A DNA stretch of 64,000 bases, from NCBI GenBank assembly GCA_949825065.1, contig OX463838.1, positions 2,210,251 through 2,274,250 of the forward strand, written 5' to 3'. Both the position numbers and the translations under genes were made by a program. Shown here piece after piece: positions 9,500 to 20,114 of this stretch. The DNA comes from Odontocerum albicorne. Lineage: Eukaryota > Arthropoda > Insecta > Trichoptera > Odontoceridae. Below the pieces are notes generated by a model that made no database searches, was not told the origin of the DNA, and saw nothing but the letters and a program-made list of their open reading frames with translations. Numbering within the stretch: position 1 is the first letter of the stretch; each line of letters begins with the position of its first letter.

Positions 9500-10120
9500 T
9501 ACGAGTGTCATTCAACAGTGTCATTCAGTTGGTTCAATATCTCTATACCACGCGTGACTGAGTGTTTAGCCATGATATTCGTCCTGTAAGTTGGTATGTA
9601 GAACAGAGGGTGATTCCTTGCAAGGCTATATTTATTAGGTACATATAAACTTAGTGCTTCTAGAATCGCGGGACATTTAAAGCAACCTTGAAAAACCTTA
9701 AGTAGGAATATCGCAATGGATTCTTGCCTTCTTGTTTCGAGGCTTCTATAGTTACACACCGTGAGAAGTTCGACATGGTGAGCATATTTTGGGTAACCAC
9801 CCTTTGTTCTGTACCATAGATATCTGAGGATTTTTTTGTATTTGTTCTATATTGTTTTTATATTTGAGCTGATGAGGAGCCCAAATTGTAGATGCATATT
9901 CTAATTTGGTTCTAATTAGGTAAATATATAAGTTTTGAAGGATATCGGTACTGTTAAATTCTCTTGATATTCTCGTTATAAAACCGAAGAGTTTGTAACC
10001 GTCCGATATCAAAAGTGAGACATGGTTAACGAACGTTAGTCCGACACCAAAGGTTACGCCCAAATCTTTGAATTCAGAAAATCTGTTTGATGCCATCCCT
10101 GTATAATATACTGAAGGTGA
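9500..10120 (-). mobile_element. LINE reverse transcriptase C-terminal half, frameshifted
   Basis: Two minus-strand frames join into one protein. The first (10096 downward) reads FKDLGVTFGVGLTFVNHVSL and LIRTKLEYASTIWAPHQ. The second (9759 downward) reads SLETRRQESIAIFLLKVFQG. LGV.F...L.F..H and the LEYAS.IW block follow the YADD region in Jockey/CR1-group LINEs. The polymerase active site is missing. Confidence 0.7.
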
Positions 10121-10834
10121 ATTGGTGAAAACGATCGACTATAAGATACACATGCACATATGATACAGAACCTTAAAATCGCCACTAGATCGTTTCAATT
10201 AAACCAACATACAACCTATAGTGAGGGTTCACATTACAGAGGTATATAGTACATTCTTGCAGGAAGTATCAGAGGTGAACACAATGAAGATTTATTTTTA
10301 AGTAATGATAATAAAAAGAAGGATTTGGATTTCTTAATCAAAATCTTTTTGTTGCTTACGCGACATATTGTGACGGGTCGAGAGAGAGAGAGATAAGGGG
10401 TATATTAATAGACGGACGAATTCTCCTAAAATGAAACTTCACTTCCTCATTTGATACTTCTAATATTTCCTGAAAAAAACTAAGGGAGGATTTAACGTTT
10501 TCATTTCAGAGTTGAAGAGATAATCTCGTTTTGATTATATGCGCCACAGAGATTGCCATTTCGAAGAGCTTTGAGAAATATCGGATCGCAAAAAGGATTG
10601 TGAAACTTCTCAAACTTTCTGACTACAATAATTATTATTGTAGACTGGAACGAATTTAAATTTTCTGAACTGTTTTGATATTTGATTCGGAAAAGGTTGA
10701 TTTGATTAATATAAAGGAGGTACTACTATAAATTTTATTCATATTTTAAAATTTTACTCTAATATTATAAATATATATTTAATATTATTTAAATGACAAG
10801 AAAACAAATTCCTCTTACCCCATCATCCTTATTT
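10121..10834. other. Unassigned; GA microsatellite
   Basis: The only clear feature is a short (GA)n run at about 10379-10395. I see no genes or element ends. Confidence 0.4.
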
Positions 10835-11310
10835 ATTTATTTAACACTTTTATTGCAAATACAATCTGGCGGGTTTATTGCCAGGCGGCAATCTCTTCCA
10901 ACCAACCAGACAAAAGTTAAATGAAGCATATTACGTGGTCGCATAAATCATTCAAATGACTATCCGTCCCCACGAAATCCATAAACATATACGTGAGCAC
11001 ATGCCCACAAACCCCACAAAGGCGGACAACCACCCGAACATTCTTTTTCATATAAAGTGAGATATCATCAATCAAAAGGAACGGAAGGGATGGTGGAGAG
11101 GAAAGGAAAAGAAAAATCAGGAATGAAACACGTTATTTTACTAAAAGAAGTTAAGAGTTTTTTCAGTCGCTTCTTAAAGCATGCCAAGGACGGAGCGAGT
11201 CTTATATTGGTTTGTAACTGATTCCAGAGTCTCACTGCATGGACAGTAAAGGAAGACGTAAAAAAAGAGGAGCGGTGAACTGGAAATGCCAATAAACAAT
11301 CTCTGTTTGA
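10835..11310 (-). mobile_element. LINE-X C-terminus and 3' end, antisense
   Basis: The minus strand encodes FPVHRSSFFTSSFTVHAVRL followed by WNQLQTNIRLAPSLACFKKR. The 3' end on the left is the best preserved of the family: GAAGAGATTGCCGCC, TGGCAATAAACCCGCCAG, TTGTATTTGCAATAAAAGTG and an AAATAAATA tail. Confidence 0.75.
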
Positions 11311-12282
11311 GCGTAGCGCTAATCCTTGATTGGAAAGACGCTGAAAAATAATTTAATTTCTATACTCAGATAACCTAGAGCTAATGGAAGACTAACTAGA
11401 AATTCCTGTTTTAAGCCAACCAGCTTATACTCGTATGTGTCGATTTATCACCGGAAAAATAACATAAAAAACCAATATCTAAGTATATGTGAGATTTGTA
11501 CTTTTTAGTTCTAGACAAAAAAAACAACAATAAACACACTTAAATTGCTACTAAGAATTCTGCATTTTAAGGCAACAACCCATGGACCAAAATAACATAA
11601 AACCCGCGCTATTATTTATTTCTCAAAGTGCAACAATATTTTCTCAGATTCAGCAACACTCTGAGAAAGGAGTCATTCTTTCAGTATATATTTGAGCTTT
11701 GGAATAGCAAATGATTTTCATTCATCTGCCAGTGCGTTTTACATCCTAGGTGCTAAAAAATTTGATGCTTTTGACCAAAAATAAATGTCCATCTTTTCAA
11801 CATATATGTTACATGCAGATTCCTACTAACATTGTTCCTGGTCTGATAACAGTGGTCAATCATCATTTTTTACAACATTTTTGATGCTAACTTTCTGATG
11901 TGATGACGGCAATATCCTTAGTAATCCAACGTATCACCTTTTGCAGTGACATCAGCGTTACTTTGAAGCGATCTTCCGCTCAATACGATGTGTTCTTAAA
12001 TATTTTTTATATCTCAAAATACTCATATCTTGTCTGTAACTCGTTTATAATCCCCGTCTTTATAACTATTTTCTTAAAAATTAATATTTTTTTTAAATTT
12101 TTGAAACTTTTACTCTAATATTTATTAAATAACAACATGAATACCGATCGATTGGAAGAAATTGTTTTTAAGCAAAGAATCTACCAGGTGTACGTGTATA
12201 TATCCACGAAATTGTTAAAATAAATAAAACGGAATAAAAACGTACGTATACTTTTGAATATATAATTATATTATTCCACTAA
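11311..12282. other. AT-rich, nothing recognised
   Basis: No motif, repeat family or boundary is visible. Confidence 0.4.
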
Positions 12283-12400
12283 TTACATTAACTCCCGATT
12301 CGTGTTTCTACCTCCTATTTCGGGCAATTTTCAAGATAATTCAGCCTGAAGATAGTCTCGAGATAGGATGTAGAAACACGAGTTGCGGAGATTAATGTGA
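12283..12400. repeat. Inverted-repeat element end with CTGAAGA...GAAAC motif
   Basis: Inverted arms CGTGTTTCTACCTCC and its counterpart ending in TAGAAACACGAG surround CCTGAAGATAGTCTCGAGA. A similar element lies at 19.78-19.88 kb. It resembles the ends of PLE1 and PLE2, but the bases after GAAAC do not give a valid cleavage triplet. Confidence 0.45.
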
Positions 12401-12701
12401 TTAGCAGAAAAGATGAAAGAAAATTATTATAAAATATATATCAATATTAAAAATATATGGAGTTTGAGAATAAGCAGAAACACTATATGTTTTTGTTTAG
12501 GACAACTAACTAAATTGTGTTTAAGAAGCTGCTGAAACGACATTTACAGCTTAACTCTGCTGAGTAAATTAAAATGAAACATTGTATAAATTTGTAAAAT
12601 GACGTTTCCTCATTGCTACTCTATCCTGTAGATAGACAATCAGAGGTCAAACATAACTAAAAATTAAAACACTTTTATCTATTTGAAAATATACATTTCA
12701 A

Positions 12702-13556
12702 CCAAGTAGGTTCAAGTTTACGTTTTAACATTATTATGGATAGAATCATAGAGGAGGTGACTTCTTTGGGCCTGGGTTACAAAATGGGAAATAAATTGAT
12801 CAGTTTAGTGTGTTATGCCGACGACGCTGCAATATTAGCAGAAAACGAAGATGATCTTGAGAGAATGCTCTACAAATTTCACCTTGCTTCTAAGAAATAC
12901 AATATGACGATTTCTGTCAATAAAACAAAGTGCTTAACAATATCAAAAGAGTCACTCAGATGCAAACTTATCATCAATAACGTACCCATCGAGCAAGTCA
13001 TGCGATTCACTTACCCAGGTGTAGAGATCTCCAGCAACAGTGACCTATATAGTGAAGTACGAGCACAAACTATGGTAATAAAGCGACAGCTTTGGCTGGC
13101 TGCCTGCGGGACACTATATGGAGAAACAAACACATGCTAACCGAAAGTAAGGTCAGAATATATAAGACATGCGTCCGCCCCATCATGACATACGGGATAG
13201 AAGTGAGAGCCAATACCAACAGGACAAAAAACATTCTCAGAGTGGCAGAAATGAGAACCCTACGCTCCATCGCAGGCAGAACTCTTAGAGATCGGATCAG
13301 AAATGAGACGATAAGGTATGTCTGTGGTGTTGAAGACATAGTGAGGTGGGGAAGAAGCAGAAGGCGCTTCTGGAGGGATCATGTGGACCGCATGGAGGAT
13401 ATAAGACTGGCAAAAATCGCTAAGACTGAAAACTCTAACAGCAGGAGATTACCAGGAAGGCCGCCGAAAAGGTGGAAGGACAGCTGGACGTCATCATCCC
13501 AGGATAGCCCACCGTCACAATCAGGTCATACGACCTAAACCAAGAGGAAGAAGAAG
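12702..13556 (+). mobile_element. RTE-A LINE copy 2, longest, with RT active site
   Basis: The frame 12736-13140 contains FNIIMDRI just upstream and the catalytic CYADDAAILAENEDD (palm motif C), then VPIEQVMRF. A 4-bp insertion near 13074 shifts the frame. The C-terminus continues at 13092-13538 with GCLRDTIWRNKHMLTES, RRRFWRDHVDRMED and GRPPKRWKDSW. The 3' tail is AGGAAGAAGAAG. A 6-bp TTTCAA at 12696-12701 and 13557-13562 is a possible TSD. The element is 5'-truncated and dead. Confidence 0.85.
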
Positions 13557-13601
13557 TTTCAAGTCACATATGAGTCATTTTCAGATGTATTTCGAATAGT
13601 G

Positions 13602-13641
13602 CCCCTGAAGATGAGTTGCATATGGCTTGAAACTAGCTGGG
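13602..13641 (+). ncRNA. Decayed hammerhead-like motif
   Basis: The order is CCC, CTGAAGA (13605-13611), extra T, stem II GAGTT/GGCTT (mostly G-U pairs), GAAA (13629-13632), C-TA-G, then CT instead of UH, then GGG. The altered cleavage position predicts no activity. It belongs to a relative of PLE1 lying immediately after the RTE-A tail. Confidence 0.45.
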
Positions 13642-13675
13642 TTAAATATATCGAGAAATAATTCACCAATACAAT

Positions 13676-14062
13676 CAAACGTGTGCCAGTGTGTGACGTA
13701 GGTATATTCATTCTAAAAAAAAACGCTATGGGTGAGGAAGCGACGCTATTCACATCTCACTCTTACTCTACTTGGGTATATGGAAACGCAAGAAATAGAA
13801 TCTCAGTTCGCTAGCTTCAGCAGCTCGCGAGCTTTCGTTTGAGATGTTCGCTTCGCCCGTTTTGTGAACGTCGGCCGATGGTTTTTTTCATGTTTTCATC
13901 AATTAAATTCAAATTATTATCACTTTTGACTTCAAATTTAACTAACTTAAGCGATTGACTGTGAATATTTTTATTTTCCGATTTTAAATAGCTCATTTTT
14001 ACATGTGTATTGAATACACAGCACCGGAACGGGCGGATTTTTTTAGCACAGGAAGCGAAAGG
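13676..14062. mobile_element. Diverged TTAA-target MITE (piggyBac-like)
   Basis: It is colinear with 42.03-42.42 kb: the GCATCTCAC-like and GATGGTTTTTT/ATGTTTTCA blocks, the TTTTCCGATTT block, CACCGGAAC, then a GAAAGGTTAA end. The right boundary is TTAA at 14063-14066. The left end is not clear. It is non-coding. Confidence 0.5.
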
Positions 14063-14217
14063 TTAAGCTTTAGAAATATTATTTTTACAATCCGAAGTTT
14101 TGTCTTGAAGGTGAGCCAATAGATCATATTTTATGGTTGTCCTTAGTTCACAAATGTACAAAATCTTAGTGAAGAAAAACGATATATACGAGTACCTTAG
14201 TTTCCTCTCAATACACA

Positions 14218-14330
14218 CACCTCCTCCTTACTACTATATTCATTATACATCCATACTTCCTCCTTACTACTATGTTTATTATCCAACACACATACATCTT
14301 CCTTACTACTATATTTATATTCCATCCATT
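14218..14330. repeat. Imperfect 36-39-bp tandem repeat, 3 copies
   Basis: CCTTACTACTAT recurs at 14226, 14262 and 14301. Confidence 0.6.
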
Positions 14331-14600
14331 TCTGTCTTTTACTTTCTACTTTAATATCAATAAAAATAATAACTTTCATTTTTTTGTTTCAGCATTCAGC
14401 AACGATCTCTGTGACCTAATTTGTAAGACGCCTAGCTCTAAATATCAATGTTAATTGACAGATCATAAAATCAGTGCGGCACTTTAATTACAATGATAGC
14501 ATTGTGAATGACGCAGCAAACAAAGATGACATATTCAGAATAGATAAAGCACCGGGTCCCTGGCGTTTTGGGTTCCTCGTGGGCGAGTGATAATCGCGAA

Positions 14601-14769
14601 CTAACATTGAAAACCAAAAGGTCAGTATATAAAGCTGTAAACATACAATCTCTGATATATGGAAGCGAATCATGGGTCCTCTACACATTATAACATATAT
14701 TAGGGCAGATGAAAAATATCGGCAGTCACTTCAGGCAAATAATTAATATTCGACGGTATCAAATGATGA
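14601..14769 (+). mobile_element. RTE-type LINE fragment seeding a minisatellite
   Basis: The plus strand reads LTLKTKRSVYKAVNIQSLIY then GSESWV, the segment of an RTE-type LINE just before its C-terminus. After TAA the decayed sequence (FRQIINIRRYQ) leads straight into the repeat array, whose unit continues the same LINE (NDEVL.RTN...H.HW...VV). Confidence 0.65.
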
Positions 14770-15605
14770 AGTTTTGAAAAGAACAAACTGCTGTTGTATC
14801 GAGATTTTGGTGCCGCGGGCTCATTTGCATTGGTCTAGACTCGTGGTTCGACAGTATCATAGTGTATCAAATAATGAAGTTTTGTGAAGAACAAACTGCT
14901 GTTGCATCGAGATTTTGGTGCCGCGGGCTCATGCAGTTTTGAGAAGAACAAACTGCTGTTGCATCGAGATTTTGGTGCCGCGGGCACACTTGCATTGGTC
15001 TAGACTCGTGGTTCGACAGTATCATGGTGTATCAAATGATGCAGTTTTGAGAGATTTTGGTGCCGCGGGCTCATGCAGTTTTGAGAAGAACAAACTGCTG
15101 TTGCATCGAGATTTTGGTGCCGCGGGCACACTTGCATTGGTCTAGACTCGTGGTTCGACAGTATCATGGTGTATCAAATGATGCAGTTTTGAGAAGAACA
15201 AACTGCTGTTGCATCGAGATTTTGGTGCCGCGGGCTCACCTGCATTGGTCTAGACTCGTGGTTCGACAGTATCATAGTGTATCAAATAATGAAGTTTTGT
15301 GAAGAACAAACTGCTGTTACATCGAGATTTTGGTGCCGCGGGCTCATGCAGTTTTGAGAAGAACAAACTGCTGTTGCATCGAGATTTTGGTGCCGCGGGC
15401 ACACTTGCATTGGTCTAGACTCGTGGTTCGACAGTATCATGGTGTATCAAATGATGCAGTTTTGAGAAGAACAAACTGCTGTTGCATCGAGATTTTGGTG
15501 CCGCGGGCTCACTTGCATTGGTCTAGACTCGTGGTTCGACAGTATCATAGTGTATCAAATAATGAAGTTTTGAGAAGAACAAACTGCTGTTGCATCGAGT
15601 GTTGA
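14770..15605 (+). repeat. 108-bp minisatellite derived from LINE coding sequence
   Basis: The unit AGTTTTGAGAAGAACAAACT... starts at 14770, 14878, 14935, 15043, 15077, 15185, 15293, 15350, 15458 and 15566. Spacings are 108 bp, with two 57-bp and one 34-bp shortened units. 108 bp is exactly 36 codons. The plus frame reads RRTNCCCIEILVPRAHLHWS then RLVVRQYHGVSNDA, and stays open across two units at a time. Copies are nearly identical. It is probably not a gene; open frames follow from a unit length divisible by three. Confidence 0.85.
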
Positions 15606-16230
15606 TTAAGTGTTGATGCATATATTGACATTACAGCTTGACTGACACAAAGAAAATAAAATACAGAATTCTTAGATATAAAGAAACTAGGAACGATATG
15701 ACTATTTAAATATAACAATTTCATTTGCAGCTAAGATATATGACAAGATAACATATTATAAAGTAGGATAATGTGGGAATCAGGAACACGCCACGCAATT
15801 AAAAGTACAAATAACTAACTGTATTTGTTTAACATTAATCTTCGTCCTTTAACACCAGCAATATGGTCTTAAGAAATTAAGTGATTTTCGACCTATTTGT
15901 CCAAGAGTATTTTCCAAAGGAAAATCGAGAAACTGTCATAGAGAGAGCATGAAAGAAAGGGGTAATACGAGGCACATATAATGTCTCCGTTAATCTTTCA
16001 AGATCACACCATTTTAGGGGTGATCGGAGGGTTGTAAATATTTGTGGGTGAATGTTATCAAGTGTTAGAGTTGAGATTAAGGATTGCTGGCAGGGATTAT
16101 TGGAGGGCAGAGTCGGAGCAGGCCAGAGTCAACATGTCAGACCCAATCTTCTAGTGCGCCCCAATTAAATTATTTCCATGTAAGTGAGGAGTTTTTGAAT
16201 GGTTTGGAGAGGCTCCAAAAAAAAACATAT
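15606..16230. other. AT-rich, nothing recognised
   Basis: No gene or element is assigned. It ends at a (TCA)n microsatellite near 16236-16256 that is the tail of the next LINE. Confidence 0.4.
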
Positions 16231-16231
16231 G

Positions 16232-16550
16232 ATCATATCATCATCATCATCATCATTGTCAACCAGGGTCGATCCACTGCAGGATGAAGGTCTCCCCAAG
16301 TTGACTCCAAATAGTTCGTTTTTTGCTCGTTGATGCCATGTGATGCTGCCATGTTTTCTGATTTCATCTATCCAGCGTACCTTCGGTCTTCTTCTGGGCC
16401 TCTTTATGCCTCTTGGGTACCATTGGATTATTTCGGGTGTCCATCAGGAGTCTGACATTCTGGCTACGTGTCCTGCCCATTGCCACTTCATTATTTGCAC
16501 ACCTTTATATGTAAATGTCTTCTACCTTTGTTATATTGCGAATCCTTTGT
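16232..16550 (-). mobile_element. LINE C-terminus (GHVARM type), antisense
   Basis: The minus strand reads MKWQWAGHVARMSDS, a TGA, WTPEIIQWYPRGIKRPRRRP then KVRWIDEIRKHGSITWHQRA. This is the standard C-terminal block of a widespread insect LINE. The 3' end is a TGA repeat tail (TCATCATCATC on plus). A nonsense codon and truncation make it inactive. Confidence 0.7.
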
Positions 16551-16955
16551 TATGATCATATATCTGAATATATGTATGATATGGTAAGGCCATGTAGAAC
16601 GCACAAATCAAACAAAATCTACAAAACAAATACATAGTGTGAATGTGAGTTGAAGGTGGAAGAAAGGAATGCCAAGGCAACCTCCGTGGCCTAGTTGATA
16701 AAACGCTTGTCTCCCAACCCGAAGGTTGCGGATTCAATTCAGTTTTTTTTTTAAAGGATTCCAGTTTGGTTTTCACTTAAGGCCTCTTCTATATATTTCT
16801 GGTTGGTTGTGAGACATTGTCACTTGGCAATAAACCCGCCAGGTTGTACTGTATACAACGAAAGTGTAATACAATACAATACAAGGAAAGCGCGGTTGGA
16901 TCAAGTAAATGATGATTTGAAAGAATGAAACGTTACAAGTCAGTGAAGTTATCGA
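16551..16955 (+). mobile_element. LINE-V fragment split by a SINE-T insertion
   Basis: Left part 16551-16678 reads GHVERTNQTKSTKQ. The right part resumes at about 16875 (GGAAAGCGCGGTTGGATCAA), continuing the same LINE. The SINE between is flanked by CAAGG, a possible short TSD. Confidence 0.6.
16678..16876 (+). mobile_element. SINE-T copy, short form
   Basis: The tRNA-like head has box A GTGGCCTAGTTGATAAAA and box B-like GCGGATTCAATTC. The body carries GGATTCCAGTTTGG and CACTTAAGGCC. The 3' module TGGCAATAAACCCGCCAG / TTGTACTGTATACA is homologous to the LINE-X 3' end. It ends in an ATACA-repeat tail and lacks the second tail module present in longer copies. Confidence 0.75.
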
Positions 16956-17200
16956 GGTGAACATCTGGCAAACACATATGGTAAACCAAGAATCTCTCCG
17001 CTGCTCGCCGAGGTCGTCCCATGCCTCCCTCAGCCCCCAGTCACCAACCGTTAGAAGTGTGTATCTCGGTAACAGTTCGAACATAATTCAGTCTTATTTG
17101 TGCTTCCCTGATGATGAGGTGAAAGACTTGAAACCGGTAGGGTTATATTGTTACAAAAAAGTGGAATAAACAGTGTTTGATAAAACAAATTACAAAAAAA
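16956..17200 (+). mobile_element. PLE1 3' end with ORF C-terminus
   Basis: The frame 16957-17169 reads HMVNQESLRCSPRSSHASLS, colinear with the PLE1 protein fragment at 27.94-28.19 kb. It continues in frame through the hammerhead-like motif as FPDDEVKDLKPVGLYCYKKV to its stop. This is the best evidence that the ribozyme-like bases are also ORF codons. The tail downstream is truncated after the TTGATAAAACAAATTACA block. Confidence 0.75.
17105..17142 (+). ncRNA. Hammerhead-like motif with canonical CTGATGA core (PLE1)
   Basis: The core is CTGATGA (17108-17114), the exact classical hammerhead sequence, then extra T. Stem II is GAGG/ACTT (weaker than GAGG/CCTT). GAAA is at 17130-17133, then C-CG-G, GTA (17137-17139) and GGG. 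The 5' side of stem I is TCC, so only two G-C pairs plus a U-G pair form. Confidence 0.65.
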
Positions 17201-17809
17201 TTATAAATTCATCCATTCGTATGGTACCCTTCAATCCTTTTGAATTGGAGATGCTGATATATTAAAGAGCATACCCGGGAGACTAGATTATCGCATTAAC
17301 CACCAGGCATTAAATTCACAGTTCATCATCGCACGTGCTGGATCAACTATCTTACATGATGTGGAAACAACACTCACAAAAGTTTAGAATTATTAACAGA
17401 CGAACTTTTTTCACCCTTCTTAAACTTTTGAATAAGAAAATTGCGGAGGATGCACTATACAATGAAATGTATTGATTAAAATATGTTTTATGATGATGAA
17501 AAAATGAGGAAGTATTTCGAAAAAAAATTAGGGCGCAGATTTTTAGGGTGGTGAGTTCAAAGAACTTATGTTTTGACAGGCAGGCGATTCAAAATATTTG
17601 TTTACCATATCCAAAGAAAGGTCGCTTCAGCTCGAGGGTAAGATGTGGTTCCAATAAGTTTTATAAGGATATTCCTGAAATACATAATTGGAATATCTAG
17701 GCAAGAGAGGGATGATCTGAAGATTAAAAGAACACTTGGTGATAATCATTTAAATTTTGACAGTGATATTTTTTATAGTTTTATCTGAGATGATGTAATA
17801 GTTACGAGG
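17201..17809. other. AT-rich, nothing recognised
   Basis: No supported feature. Confidence 0.4.
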
Positions 17810-18284
17810 TATATCGAACGGAGTGTAGCAATAGAAAATGAACCTGACAGTACCAAAATCTACCGCGATAAAAGTGACTATACGTGCGGTCACTGAGCCC
17901 ACGAGGCGACCTTTGCCCGCACGGTCATCAAACTCGCATGCTTCACAATGCGAGACAAACAATGGGCAAAGTTCACACGGTCGGTCATTCAACTCACTAC
18001 TAGCGAAGACCGCATTGCATGAGGAAAGGAGAGAGCAACATATCTTCCGCGCTGTCAGTCAAAACAACGAATACCCTACGTGACGACAATAAACATATTG
18101 TAAGGCAAAGACGAGACAGCGATATATCTATTGCGCATTCCCGCACACATTCCAAATATTATAAATACCGACGTTTATCAATAAAATACCTCTTTGCATA
18201 TTCCGATTTCGAACGAGTTTTATTTATCAACAATCATCCTCATCATCTCTCCTTTAAGGAACAACCGTTCCTAAAGTATACAAC
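17810..18284. other. GC-balanced stretch with promoter-like and polyA-like signals
   Basis: It contains TATAAATA (about 18159-18168) and CAATAAAATA (18179-18188). It is richer in CG dinucleotides than its surroundings. I considered a solo LTR but found no TG...CA termini with a matching 4-6-bp TSD. Unassigned. Confidence 0.3.
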
Positions 18285-18600
18285 AGTATTTTAGTACTTA
18301 ATTTGGTGTATAGAAGTGAAATGTGGACATGAAACAAGACTGAAAAGAGACGAATAAATGCTATAGAAATGTGTGCAATGAGAAGAATACTTCTGGTGAC
18401 AATGTATGACAGAATACGGAATTAAATGATAAGGGATAAATATGAACTTTAGGTTGGTGTATTAAGTAAGATGAGATGGTTTGGGCATGTAGAATGAATG
18501 AATATAGAAATACTAAAATAAATATACATATAGTGCAAATATGAGTGAAAGGCGTGGTAGAGGAAGATCAAGATAAGCATAGTTCGATCATGTGTATTAT
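18285..18600 (+). mobile_element. LINE-V C-terminal region
   Basis: It reads RRINAIEMCAMRRIL and KMRWFGHVE, the hallmark blocks of this LINE's C-terminus, in one mostly colinear frame with several stops. The 3' end is missing. Confidence 0.65.
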
Positions 18601-18624
18601 ACAATACATACATACATACCTATT

Positions 18625-18660
18625 ATCATTGTAATTTATTTTTATCAAACACTGTTTAGC
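18625..18660 (-). mobile_element. PLE1 end fragment
   Basis: It matches TTGTAATTTATTTTTATC and AAACACTGTTTA, the outer end of the PLE1 terminal repeat only. Confidence 0.5.
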
Positions 18661-19072
18661 GGAATGCTTCTTATTTGAAGAGATGATGATAGTAGTTGTT
18701 GGTAAATAAATAAAATACGTTAAATACCAATGCGGAAGGAGAGAGTGAATGAATGTTTTATTTATCAGTATGTGGGTATTTATAACATTTCAGAATGGGC
18801 GCGGGAGTGCGCCCGCGATATATATTTATCTCGCTTCTGTGCGTGCAGAAATGGTCAATTGAAGTATTGCAGATATCGTAAATAGTATTGTAGGTAAACA
18901 ATTTGTTTACGGAACCGGCGAGACAGCGTGATGCGTTTTCTTTCTACTATGGAATGCAGCGCGATGTTCGGCCGCGTCAATGTTTTGGTATGTGACCTTC
19001 GGACATATCCAAAGGTCGTTTCGTCGGTCGTTGACCGTATGTGTTGACAATATTCAGCGACGACCGTGGTTC

Positions 19073-19232
19073 CCACAACTGTTTATTCCACTTTTTTGTA
19101 ACGGTATAACCCTACCGGTTTCAACGTTTTCACCTCATCTTCAGGGGAGCACAAACAAGATTAAATTCTGTTCGAACTGGTACAATGTCTTTAAACCTCC
19201 ACAACGTTAATGCCTTAACTATAAACAACATA
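19073..19232. mobile_element. PLE1 foldback with internal deletion
   Basis: An inverted PLE1 terminal repeat (CTGTTTATTCCAC...hammerhead-like...GTTCGAACTGG) is fused directly to the direct-orientation tail (ACAATGTCTTTAAACCTCC...CTATAAACAACAT). It shows how the inverted 5' arm and the 3' tail can join after loss of the centre. Confidence 0.65.
19110..19147 (-). ncRNA. Hammerhead-like motif (PLE1), weakened stem II
   Basis: CTGAAGA and GAAA cores, C-CG-G, GTA and CCC/GGG stem I are intact. Stem II GAGG/CGTT has a G-G mismatch. Confidence 0.55.
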
Positions 19233-19239
19233 CATATTA

Positions 19240-19560
19240 TCACTTGCGGGTAGGTAGAAAGAATAGATCTCCATTGCATTCAATCTATATTTTTTTCTAT
19301 TCTAAACAACTTTCGCCTCCTCCGTATTCATACATCTCGTCATGTATATTATTCTATTCTTCATACTTTTTACTTAACCTTCTTTCAAAATCTGGTCCAT
19401 TTGGTCCAGTTTCGTTTTCCTCGGTCTACTTCTTCTACGCTCACTTGCACTTTTGACTTGTAAACTCGTCATTTTTTCATTCTATCCACGTGTTAAAACC
19501 ATCTAAAAGGTCCGTTTTTCAGCTTACTCAATATATCCATTTTATGAATGAATTAATTTT
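19240..19560 (-). mobile_element. LINE-V fragment, antisense
   Basis: On the minus strand the C-terminus of LINE-V is readable in pieces (the HVE-type block near 19480-19510, a GRGKRNWTK-like linker near 19400). No open frame. Confidence 0.5.
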
Positions 19561-19589
19561 TAATGAATTCATTCAAGTGCATATATTTT

Positions 19590-19738
19590 GAATAAAGAAA
19601 CTTAAAAAGTGTAGGAATTGTATGCAAAGATGCATGAATGTAGAATAGACGAAGGCTGTGTGTCGTGATACGAAATTCTGTTACTGTCTCTTCTCTGCCT
19701 ATCCTGATAGAGATACAGCGTGATGGTATGTATGTATG
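19590..19738 (+). mobile_element. LINE-V 3' end
   Basis: It ends in CTCTGCCTATCCTGATAGAG and CGTGATGGTATGTATGTATG, the family's 3' terminus. Confidence 0.6.
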
Positions 19739-19779
19739 GAATGGATAATCGGAAGATCAGAACAACATTTCGTGATTAT

Positions 19780-19882
19780 CATTTCGTTTCCGCTACACGT
19801 GTTTCTACTTCCGATCCCGCTTGAAGTGAGCCTCGGGACAGGCGGTAGAGATACGTGTAGCGGGGATTAATGTTATTGGTGG
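19780..19882. repeat. Inverted-repeat element end, relative of 12283-12400
   Basis: TCCGCTACACGTGTTTCTAC is mirrored by GTAGAGATACGTGTAGCGG around a roughly 35-bp centre (CTTGAAGTGAGCCTCGGGAC). It is a foldback of a second PLE-end-like family. Confidence 0.5.
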
Positions 19883-20114
19883 AACAACAAATTGATTTCT
19901 TATTAAATATTTTAATATGGCGTTTCACTAATTTAAAGCCGAATCCTTGATAAATTAATTTGTTTGTTAGTTTTGTATGTATTGTTGTTTGAGAAAGAGA
20001 GTTATACGCATCGAAACTAATCTGCTTGATTTGTATAAGTGATAAAATGCAAAGTTTAAATAAATGTTTTTTTGTATGAGTTTGCAGCCCCGAAGAACAA
20101 ACTCTTTTAATCAA

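Noticed and set aside
12283..12400. Active hammerhead at the CTGAAGA...GAAAC motif
   Set aside because: The bases after GAAAC give no C-NN-G pair followed by U-H, and stem II does not pair well.
14915..15605. Cys/Arg-rich protein gene from the 108-bp array
   Set aside because: No promoter, start context or conservation is visible, and the unit derives from a dead LINE; the open frame follows from unit length.
17810..18284. Solo LTR with TATA and AATAAA signals
   Set aside because: No TG...CA termini with a matching short target duplication, and no second copy in the window to define boundaries.
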